Below are positions 1 to 5,064 of a stretch of 7,353 nt of DNA, one piece after another. This stretch comes from Candidatus Altarchaeales archaeon WOR_SM1_86-2 (GTDB lineage: Archaea > Altiarchaeota > Altiarchaeia > IMC4 > MCBC01): contig MCBC01000062.1 in NCBI GenBank assembly GCA_001723855.1, forward strand, positions 1-7,353, in the 5' to 3' direction. Both the position numbers and the translations under genes were made by a program. How positions within the stretch are numbered: the stretch's first letter is position 1; each line of letters opens with the position of its first letter. The notes below the pieces were generated by a model. That model ran no database searches, had not been told where the DNA came from, and saw only the letters and a list, made by a program, of their open reading frames with translations.

Positions 1-579
1 AAATCACAGATACACAACTTTGTCCGGGAGATCGGTCCTGAAATTGAAAAATCGAATAATGAAGAGGTGAAGAAAGAGAGTGTGAAGTACTTCACAAGTG
101 ACGGCACAAAAGCTCATGGGCTGAAAGGGAAGAAAAATGAGATTAATGCAGTTGTGGGGTTTGATCCAAAAACCAATGAAAAGAAGCTGCTTAATGTTTC
201 GGTTAACAAAAGCTGGAAACATGTTGGGAAGGCGGTGGACAAATTAAATGTGGTCAAGAAAGACGCGGTTATGGTATCTGATGGCGAGGCTTCTATTAAG
301 AACGCTCTGCTTAAAGCAGGTATGCGGATGCAGATGTGCGTAAGGCATGCTATAGGGTATATCGGCTATCAACTCTGGCAGCAGGGATTGCCAAATGATG
401 AAAGAAAAGAAATCATCAGGGAGGTTAAAGCAGTGCTGTACACCCTGAGGAATTCGGTGAAAAAACATATAAAGGACAAGGATTATGATCGGCTTGAGTG
501 GAGGATAAAAGAGACTCTTCGCAGGCTTAATGAAATCGCAAAGGAATTGAAGATATGCAAAATCGCATTGCGATTTTGA
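1..579 (+). pseudogene. DDE transposase, N-terminal/core fragment (ISH6-like), 5'-truncated by window edge
   Basis: The reading frame is open from base 1, so the gene begins outside the window; the GTG at 67 is only an internal possible start. The fragment has the look of the ISH6/Mutator-like DDE transposases, which cut and join element ends. Counting codons from base 1, the first catalytic Asp is D34 in a 'TSDGTKAHG' motif, the second is D94 in 'VSDGEAS', and a C-x2-H pair (C113, H116) follows in 'CVRHAIGYIGYQLW'. The frame ends at a TGA (577-579) that lies inside a small hairpin. The matching C-terminal part resumes in the same frame from 616, so the gene was one frame before it was interrupted. 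Family assignment is from motif recognition and is moderately certain. The protein is presumably inactive unless the stops are bypassed. Confidence 0.75.
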
Positions 580-606
580 TACACAAAATTTGCTTTGCAA
601 ATTTTG
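558..606. repeat. Paired triloop hairpins (unit A) interrupting the transposase
   Basis: Two perfect hairpins lie side by side. The first, 558-578, has 9-bp arms and loop ATT at 567-569. The second, 584-606, has 10-bp arms and loop TTT at 594-596, centred on GCTTTGC (592-598). The spacer is ATACA. The pair brings two in-frame stops, TGA at 577 and TAG at 613, into a transposase frame that is otherwise the same on both sides. The inserted length is therefore a multiple of three; 559-615 (57 nt) is a plausible extent but the exact ends are not visible. Closely similar flanks (CACAAAATT before the second hairpin, ATTG after it) recur on the minus strand at the right edge of the window. Confidence 0.75.
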
Positions 607-615
607 ATTGAATAG

Positions 616-903
616 GGCTGCTACAAAGCTACAAAGTTCATCAAAAACTCTGCTAATTCACTTGTTACATTTGCAAGATTAGCGATGAAGAATGTGAAAA
701 TACCCTATACAAACAACCGTATTGAGCGCCTAATGGGAGAGATCGCCAGGAGGGTTAAGAACAAATGGGCTCACTGGAGCACTAAAGGACTCCAAAACTT
801 GCTCACCCTCTTGCTTGTGAGATGTAGCTTAGAGCCTTTGGCTCTAAGACACGTATCTGATTGCGAAGCAATCAGCCACATACACAAGCAGAGAAACATA
901 TAA
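616..903 (+). pseudogene. DDE transposase, C-terminal fragment (same gene as 1-579)
   Basis: After the TAG at 613-615 the same frame continues as 'GCYKATKFIKNSANSLVTFARLAMKNVKIPYTNNRIERLMGEI'-type sequence, the usual end of ISH6-like transposases. The catalytic Glu is in the 'TNNRIERLMGEI' motif, followed by 'RVKNKWAHWSTKGLQNLLTLLLVR'. An ATG at 685 could start a 72-residue remnant, but nothing suggests that it is used on its own. From about 826 to the stop at 901-903 the protein is encoded across a second pair of hairpins, so its last 25 or so residues are probably not the original C-terminus. It converges on, and overlaps by 32 bases, the glycosyltransferase gene on the other strand. No terminal inverted repeat of this element could be identified. 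Confidence 0.72.
828..875. repeat. Paired triloop hairpins (unit B) at convergent gene ends
   Basis: Two perfect hairpins: 828-848 with 9-bp arms and loop TTT, and 857-875 with 8-bp arms and loop GAA, centred on GCGAAGC (863-869). The spacer 849-856 is ACACGTAT. The second hairpin contains the TGA stop of the minus-strand glycosyltransferase (872-874), and both lie within the tail of the plus-strand transposase frame. GCGAAGC is known from DNA biophysics as an exceptionally stable mini-hairpin. The position between converging genes would suit a two-way transcription stop, but there is no clear T-tract, so that role is inferred. Confidence 0.7.
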
Positions 904-2071
904 TAAAAATAGATATAAATTTAAAAATATTCTCAACTCGTTTATCCCATGTATATTCTTCAACTTTTTTGTAAGCATTCCTACTAAGTTTTGTAGATAA
1001 CTTTTTATCATTTAAAATTTTCTCAATTGCGTTTGTCAATTCTTTTGGATTATCTGACTCTATTAATTCTGCACATTCTTCATTCAAAATCTCCCTTATT
1101 GAAGGCAGATCAGAGGCAACAATTGGTTTTCTTGAAGCCATATATTCAAATAATTTTAGAGGCGAAGTATATTTTTTTGATATTTTGTATTTTCCAGAAT
1201 TTGGCAAAACCAACACATCAGCTAATTTTAAGTATAGCGGAACTCTTTTTGGCTCCACAAAATCAATAAAAATAATCTTATCTAAAATATTAAGATTATC
1301 CGCTAAATTTTTAACCCTTTTAATGTCTCTTTTGACTCCCCCAATAATAACAAATTGAGTACTATTTTTGTCATTAATTAGAGGTATGGATTTCACCAAA
1401 ATATCAACACCTTTCCACTCATAAAGTTGACCCATATACATTATAATAGTTTTATCCATCGGTATGCCAAGATGTTTTTTAAGTTCTTCTTTATTTGCAT
1501 TAATATCAAATTTTTTCAAGTTAGCGCCATCAGGTAAAACAAGAATCTTGTTTTCTTTTATACCGCCGCTTGTAAGTTTTTCTTTAAGACCCTGTGTGAT
1601 AGCAACAATTTTATTTAATATCATTAAAATACTTTTTTTAATCGAAAAGAACATTGAGGAATTATCCCATCTTATATCATGAATCTCATATATTGTAAAG
1701 GCATTCGTAAAAACTTTAACGAAAAATGAACTTAGTATACTCCTTGAGAATAACAAAACTTTTAAACCCTTAATCTTATGCACCCACACTAAAAACGAAG
1801 AGTATAATATGAGGGGAGCATCCCTCAAATAATAATTTTTTAATAAAAATTCGGGAAGATTTAAAAATTTAACTTCGAAAGTTTTTTTAACACCATAATA
1901 ATCAAATAGGTCTTCATTTACAGTTCCGGGAAGTGTCACAAGTAAAGTATCGATTTTCTTTCCAAATGCCTCACACATCTGAACGATCTGATTTGTGTGA
2001 GCGCTTTCATTCGGTATTCGCGCATTTGCAACATATATGAGTTTTTTGTATCTCATTTTTAATACATTCAT
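872..2071 (-). CDS. GT4-type glycosyltransferase (GT-B fold)
   Basis: A 399-residue cytoplasmic or membrane-associated glycosyltransferase that would move a sugar from a nucleotide-sugar donor to a growing glycan or lipid acceptor. The N-terminal acceptor domain opens with 'KKLIYVANARIPNESAHTNQ' (residues 9-28) and has 'YEIHD' at 128-132. The C-terminal donor domain has 'YMGQLYEWKGVDIL' (212-225) and the nucleotide-sugar block 'SPLKLFEYMASRKPIVASD' (303-321), with E309 in the usual glutamate position. Length is normal for the family. The ATG at 2071 has no good Shine-Dalgarno; a second ATG at 2056 gives the more family-like 'MRYKKLIYVANARIP' start and cannot be excluded. The last 13 or so residues ('SIFIICFSACVCG') are unlike a GT4 terminus and run into unit B, so the original 3' end was probably replaced. 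Donor and acceptor cannot be inferred. Confidence 0.9.
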   Translation of the reverse strand: MNVLKMRYKKLIYVANARIPNESAHTNQIVQMCEAFGKKIDTLLVTLPGTVNEDLFDYYGVKKTFEVKFLNLPEFLLKNYYLRDAPLILYSSFLVWVHKIKGLKVLLFSRSILSSFFVKVFTNAFTIYEIHDIRWDNSSMFFSIKKSILMILNKIVAITQGLKEKLTSGGIKENKILVLPDGANLKKFDINANKEELKKHLGIPMDKTIIMYMGQLYEWKGVDILVKSIPLINDKNSTQFVIIGGVKRDIKRVKNLADNLNILDKIIFIDFVEPKRVPLYLKLADVLVLPNSGKYKISKKYTSPLKLFEYMASRKPIVASDLPSIREILNEECAELIESDNPKELTNAIEKILNDKKLSTKLSRNAYKKVEEYTWDKRVENIFKFISIFIICFSACVCG

Positions 2072-2089
2072 AATGAACTCTCGTTGGGG

Positions 2090-2191
2090 TAGAGCCCCGA
2101 GGTATCACGCCGACTCCGCCTACGCTCTATCGGCAATATAGCGTTTGCTACGCAAATATAATTATTTGGTAACACGCGTTAGAGCCTCGGG
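2090..2191. repeat. Structured leader with nested inverted repeats (unit E)
   Basis: The gap between the methyltransferase and the downstream glycosyltransferase is much richer in G+C than either gene and contains nested structure. An outer pair CCCGAGG (2096-2102) and CCTCGGG (2185-2191) encloses an imperfect stem (2123-2130 with 2136-2143, 7 of 8 paired, 5-base loop). Directly next to it is a perfect 5-bp triloop hairpin (2144-2156), whose minus-strand loop is GTA within GCGTAGC. A 7-bp direct repeat TAGAGCC occurs at 2090-2096 and 2180-2186, which could be a target duplication of an inserted miniature element. TTAGAGCCT at 2179-2187 is also found in unit B at 829-837. Read as minus-strand RNA it would be a folded 5' leader for the glycosyltransferase. 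It could be a mobile palindromic element or a regulatory structure. Confidence 0.5.
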
Positions 2192-2202
2192 TAATTCTTT
2201 GA

Positions 2203-3039
2203 TTAAACTTCCTTTATTTTAGTAAGGATAAACCTATGACCAAAAAATGTCCTAATTAATGGCATCGCTAACCTACTCAAGCCTAACTTTTTCAATAGAT
2301 AAATTATTGAAAAATACTTTTTCCGCGTTTTTTGGAAAATATATTTCTCAGGTTCTAATATCTCTTTTCTTCTTAAATCAATTATTGCAAAACCCATTTT
2401 TTTTGCTAATTCTGTAAACTCATCATGGGAATAATAATGCAGGTCACTTAAAGACTGCATTCCTGCAGATTTGTCACTTTTATATAATCCTAATGCTTTT
2501 AAAATAAAATCCGCACTTTTGTCAGGTAAAAAACAAATAAAAGGTAGATTGTAGTGTGGGTCCTTTAGATGATACTTTGTTGGAACTGTTATATATACTT
2601 TGCCATCGTCCTTCAATGTTTTATTTAGCACTTTTAATGTTTTGATGGGATCTTTAACATGTTCAATTACATCAACTAAAGTAATCACATCGTATTTTTC
2701 CTTAGGTTTAAAATCTTCAACGGCTAGGTTCATTATCTTTCCTTTAAGTTTATATGATCTATATTTCCATTCTATTATCTTGGCATAACATGTTTTATAC
2801 TCTAAATTATCAACCAAATATCCTTGTTTAGACAAAGCACAACTCAATCCTCCTCTACCGGCGCCAACATTTAAAATTTTATCTTTCTTGGAATTAAATA
2901 AGTTATGAATTTCAAATTCAAATAAACGTCTTTCTTGATGATAATCCTCAGAAATATATTTTTCAAGCATTTCTTTAGAAAAGTTACATCCTTTAGTTAT
3001 CTCTTGAAGTTCTTCTATTTGTCTTTTAGTTGTTTCCAT
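2203..3039 (-). CDS. Class I SAM-dependent methyltransferase
   Basis: A 278-residue Rossmann-fold methyltransferase using S-adenosylmethionine. Motif I is 'ILNVGAGRGGLS' (55-66), the acidic residue at the end of strand 2 is E80 in 'DNLE', and the motif around strand 4 is 'DVITLVDVIEHVKDP' (117-131), followed by 'LKDDGKVYITVP' (142-153). These are the marks of the UbiG/Methyltransf_11/23 type. The C-terminal 100 residues hold a hydrophobic, basic region ('KYFSIIYLLKKLGLSRLAMPLIRTFF') that may touch the membrane. With glycosyltransferases on both sides it most likely methylates a sugar or lipid carrier of a surface glycan; a ubiquinone-type substrate is unlikely in this setting. No Shine-Dalgarno precedes the ATG at 3039, consistent with a short leader or leaderless mRNA. 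The IS701 element begins 47 bases upstream. Confidence 0.88.
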   Translation of the reverse strand: METTKRQIEELQEITKGCNFSKEMLEKYISEDYHQERRLFEFEIHNLFNSKKDKILNVGAGRGGLSCALSKQGYLVDNLEYKTCYAKIIEWKYRSYKLKGKIMNLAVEDFKPKEKYDVITLVDVIEHVKDPIKTLKVLNKTLKDDGKVYITVPTKYHLKDPHYNLPFICFLPDKSADFILKALGLYKSDKSAGMQSLSDLHYYSHDEFTELAKKMGFAIIDLRRKEILEPEKYIFQKTRKKYFSIIYLLKKLGLSRLAMPLIRTFFGHRFILTKIKEV

Positions 3040-3077
3040 TTTAAGGTGTTTATTTCGGTAAAAATTTTAGATCCGCT

Positions 3078-3086
3078 AATATTTAT
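3078..3086 (-). promoter_or_regulatory. Possible archaeal TATA box for the methyltransferase at the IS junction
   Basis: On the minus strand these bases read ATAAATATT, a fair archaeal TATA box, centred about 43 bases before the methyltransferase ATG. A start about 26 bases downstream would leave a leader of roughly 17 bases. Part of the box is the TTTAT copy next to the insertion sequence, so the insertion may have preserved or made a promoter for the gene it separated from its operon. A/T-rich sequence makes chance matches likely. Confidence 0.3.
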
Positions 3087-3104
3087 CTTGACAATGTCAC
3101 ATTA
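3087..3104 (+). repeat. IS701-type element terminal inverted repeat (left)
   Basis: CTTGACAATGTCACATTA; its exact reverse complement is at 5042-5059. The base pairs just inside this 18-bp block do not continue the match. The outside flank ends in TTTAT, matching the first five bases beyond the other repeat. Confidence 0.88.
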
Positions 3105-3333
3105 ACATAAAATATGGGATTCCACACATAAAAAAAAATTTTGGTCAATAGACCGCAAAATTTGCCTGCAAACAGAATAAAATTCCTTTTTTTACTATTG
3201 TGATTGTAAGTGTCCCATTATTTTCAAAAATAGGGGTGGTGAAGTGGGGCGCATGGTTATTTTTTGACATAGCTCACGCTGGAAGATCATTTTCTTTGCC
3301 AGGTTCTGTGCAATTCACCTAAAAAATAGCGCG
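3105..3333. other. Non-coding left arm of the IS701-type element
   Basis: This is the stretch between the transposase stop and the left terminal repeat; no credible gene was found on either strand. It has a run of nine A (3130-3138) followed by a hairpin whose core is GGTC-AATA-GACC (3143-3154), extended by A/T pairs across a two-base bulge. A perfect 11-base palindrome (3155-3165) follows directly. On the minus strand the palindrome and hairpin are followed by a long T run, an arrangement that could end transposase transcription. That function is inferred. Confidence 0.45.
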
Positions 3334-4206
3334 TCAGGTCGGTTTCACCCTGTCCCTCTTGTGATGTGACCGTCTGGCAGACATTCTTGCCTTATGGCTG
3401 TCTAAGATACTTTCAAGTATCACTTCCTTTGTAACCTCTTTTTTAGGTAAAATTGCATCAAGTACGTATCTAACATCCTGCAAGGTCAGCATGGGCGCTT
3501 TTGCACCCATATCAATTACCATTGTCAGAAGGAAGAGGATAACCAACATTGTCATAGCCATATGGTGGTGCCAACCTCGCCACCCGCGCACCTCATAATC
3601 GGATAGCCCGCCCGCACCGTTTGCATCCTGGAACATGCGTTCAATCCAATATCTGCTGCAGGACATCTCCGCCAATCTTTCTTTTGGAGTGTCTGCAGGC
3701 GCATTTGATAGTTGATATTTGATTTTAGTGTCACCTTCATCCTTGCGTATAATCAACCATGCTTCTTCACCAGGCAATTCATCACGGACGGGGTAAACTC
3801 GTAAAAACGCCATCTGACTCCATAGTTCCTTTCGTTCTGTATCCCGAAGGAATACCCGATACCAGCGGGAAGGGATTATATTCCGAACCTCTATTGGCTT
3901 TGGCTCGCCTTCAACTAATTTCTCCTTCACTGGTTTACGTCCACGCTTGCCTTTTCTTGATGGTACCCCGGTCTTAGGTTTTTCCAGCCATACGCGAGTA
4001 TCGCATGGAGTATCCGCGCAATAAATAATGCCTTCGTTGTCGACATCATCCAAAAAAACAGTGTCTCGACCATACAAGGTATCTACCCCAAGCCAGGCAA
4101 ATGGGAGTCCACGTTTCTTAAAATTCATTACCATCTCAAACAGCAACTCTGGTTTGGTCTTAAATTCTATTTCATCGGGCACGCCATAATCCCTTCGCCT
4201 TTCCAT
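3334..4206 (-). CDS. IS701-type transposase, C-terminal frame (second and third catalytic residues)
   Basis: This 290-residue frame holds most of the DDE nuclease domain (DDE_5-like). The second catalytic Asp is D42 in 'WLGVDTLYGRD', and the Glu is E189 in 'SRYWIERMFQDANGAGGLSDYEVRGWRGWHHHMAM', a hallmark of the IS701 family. The ATG at 4206 is probably not the true start: the same frame runs upstream as 'KKLYLPEEWAED', exactly the expected continuation of the N-terminal frame, up to an A7 run at 4237-4243 (T7 on the plus strand). Removing one A there fuses both frames into a protein of about 438-453 residues, normal for the family. The C-terminus is basic. All catalytic residues are present, so activity would depend only on how the frame is joined. 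Confidence 0.9.
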   Translation of the reverse strand: MERRRDYGVPDEIEFKTKPELLFEMVMNFKKRGLPFAWLGVDTLYGRDTVFLDDVDNEGIIYCADTPCDTRVWLEKPKTGVPSRKGKRGRKPVKEKLVEGEPKPIEVRNIIPSRWYRVFLRDTERKELWSQMAFLRVYPVRDELPGEEAWLIIRKDEGDTKIKYQLSNAPADTPKERLAEMSCSRYWIERMFQDANGAGGLSDYEVRGWRGWHHHMAMTMLVILFLLTMVIDMGAKAPMLTLQDVRYVLDAILPKKEVTKEVILESILDSHKARMSARRSHHKRDRVKPT

Positions 4207-4696
4207 ATCTTCTGCCCATTCCTCCGGAAGATATAATTTTTTTGTCTATCAGCGCCCTGTAATTTCCATCAGAGTTGTGGTACCCTAAAAAGACACCTAC
4301 CTGGCAGTTCTCGACCTTCCCGAGATTGCCGCAATATTGGCGTTTCACGCCCACCGTGCTATTTCCCTTCTTGGGAAATCCTTTTTCATCACCATGTATG
4401 GAACCGTGTTCTGCGTCTCCGATCGATTCAACCACGCTCTTCTGGATTTCTATAATTAGCGCCTCATCATCCCAGGGTGAGTTAGAGATGAAATGTTGGA
4501 GCGATTGATTATCGCTGTCCGGCACCTTCTTTGCGAATTTAACCATGTTACTGTGACCTTCACTAAATATCAGCCCCTGAGCGTATTGTTTTGCTCGTTC
4601 AGAGGCATCCCGCGTCTTTGTCTTGAAAAAGTTTGAAAAACGGTTATTCATTTTTTCAAACTCCTCAACAACTTTGTCCAGATCCCATATTTCCAA
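4172..4696 (-). CDS. IS701-type transposase, N-terminal frame (first catalytic Asp), frameshifted
   Basis: The 174-residue frame has the IS701 N-terminal region ('RFSNFFKTKTRDASERAKQYAQGL', 'SLQHFISNSPWDDEAL') and the first catalytic Asp, D103, in 'HGDEKGFPKKGNSTVGVKRQYCGNLGKVENCQVGVFL'. It is family-like up to 'RALIDKK' (K153) and then continues out of frame as a 21-residue tail, beginning 'IISSGGMGRR'. The break is at seven consecutive A's, so either a one-base insertion has inactivated the gene, or slippage on the run restores the full product, or the base call is wrong. The longest frame starts with TTG at 4696. The ATG at 4651 is a better start, because GAGGAG lies at 4661-4666 with nine bases between, and it loses only 15 residues. 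Confidence 0.87.
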   Translation of the reverse strand: MEIWDLDKVVEEFEKMNNRFSNFFKTKTRDASERAKQYAQGLIFSEGHSNMVKFAKKVPDSDNQSLQHFISNSPWDDEALIIEIQKSVVESIGDAEHGSIHGDEKGFPKKGNSTVGVKRQYCGNLGKVENCQVGVFLGYHNSDGNYRALIDKKIISSGGMGRRYGKAKGLWRAR

Positions 4697-4794
4697 GGGA
4701 AAAAATATCCATTTTTGTTTTTATATCCATAGGCATTTATATGCTCATAATACCTATGTATTAAAATTAAAAACAAATATATAAAAAGCATAAA
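4697..4794. promoter_or_regulatory. Divergent promoter region of the IS701-type element
   Basis: This A/T-rich spacer separates the transposase from the opposed small gene and has TATA-type boxes for both: TATATAAA on the plus strand (4778-4785), and CATATAAATG (4734-4743) plus GATATAAAA (about 4719-4727) on the minus strand. Between them lies an inverted repeat CATAGG (4728-4733) and CCTATG (4753-4758), which overlaps the minus-strand boxes and could be an operator. If the small gene product binds DNA, as its AbrB-like sequence suggests, this is the natural place for it to act; that link is inference. Confidence 0.5.
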
Positions 4795-4839
4795 ATGGAA
4801 TCTCTAAATAAAGAAGGGGAAATGCAAAAGGAAGGGTTA

Positions 4840-4965
4840 ATGAAGGTTGAGATATATGGCTATGAAGCAATAGAAAAGACGGCTGTGAAAGCAGGCACTA
4901 CAGCAAGAGTATATCTGCCAGTAGGATGGGTGGGTAAGAAAATAAAAATAGTTCGACTGGATTGA
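4840..4965 (+). CDS. DUF2080-family transposase-associated small protein
   Basis: A 41-residue protein beginning 'MKVEIYGYEAIEKTAVKAG' and continuing 'TTARVYLPVGWVGKKIKIVRLD'. It matches the pattern of the archaeal DUF2080 proteins, small products often found next to or inside insertion sequences. The 'G-x-x-ARVYLP-x-x-W-x-GKKIKI' stretch resembles the swapped-hairpin DNA-binding strand pattern of AbrB/SpoVT-type proteins, so a role as regulator or partner of the transposase is likely but unproven. The frame is also open from ATG at 4795 (56 residues) and from 4822. Start 4840 is preferred because GGAAGGG lies at 4830-4836 and because the TATA box at 4778-4785 predicts transcription starting near 4808, downstream of 4795. 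Family members usually begin close to this point. The gene reads opposite to the transposase inside the same terminal repeats. Confidence 0.82.
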   Translation: MKVEIYGYEAIEKTAVKAGTTARVYLPVGWVGKKIKIVRLD

Positions 4966-5041
4966 TGTAGAATAACTCCGATAGATTACGGAAGATGTAG
5001 AAACTTCAAGAAAAGATTTTTAAAGAAAGTAGTTCAATATG

Positions 5042-5059
5042 TAATGTGACATTGTCAAG
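5042..5059 (-). repeat. IS701-type element terminal inverted repeat (right)
   Basis: TAATGTGACATTGTCAAG is the exact reverse complement of 3087-3104. The next five bases outward, TTTAT (5060-5064), repeat those outside the left end, and the stop codon of the glycosyltransferase gene follows at 5065-5067. Just inside, GATGTAGAA occurs twice (4964-4972 and 4994-5002). Confidence 0.88.
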
Positions 5060-5064
5060 TTTAT

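Larger units (their letters stand above)
3087..5059 (-). mobile_element. Complete IS701-type insertion sequence (about 1.97 kb)
   Basis: The element is bounded by 18-bp perfect inverted repeats (3087-3104 and 5042-5059) and flanked by TTTAT at 3082-3086 and 5060-5064, which looks like a 5-bp target duplication. It encodes an IS701-type DDE transposase in two frames on the minus strand and a divergent small DUF2080-family protein on the plus strand, with long non-coding ends (about 230 bases on the left and 76 on the right). Its transposase is visibly richer in G+C than the host genes around it, in keeping with recent arrival. It sits five bases beyond the stop of the upstream glycosyltransferase and upstream of the methyltransferase, so it splits what looks like one leftward operon without breaking a gene. 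From memory IS701 members usually make 4-bp duplications, so the 5-bp reading is worth checking. This copy appears complete at both ends. Confidence 0.85.

Noticed and set aside
244..600. 118-residue open frame on the minus strand
   Set aside because: It lies antisense to the transposase, whose catalytic motifs are clear on the plus strand; it has no recognisable motif and ends in the hairpin insert.
620..635. Tandem 8-base repeat GCTACAAA twice, a possible target duplication of the hairpin insert
   Set aside because: With both copies the protein reads 'GCYKATKFIKN', which fits the family; removing one would shift the frame, so the repeat is probably native.
2072..2202. Known riboswitch in the glycosyltransferase leader
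   Set aside because: No recognisable riboswitch core was seen, and the direct repeat plus similarity to the other hairpins fit an inserted palindromic element better.
3759..3977. Plus-strand 72-residue frame, and minus-strand 3552-3740 frame, inside the IS701-type transposase
   Set aside because: Both are alternative-frame shadows of the catalytic domain, which has conserved D and E motifs in the called frame.
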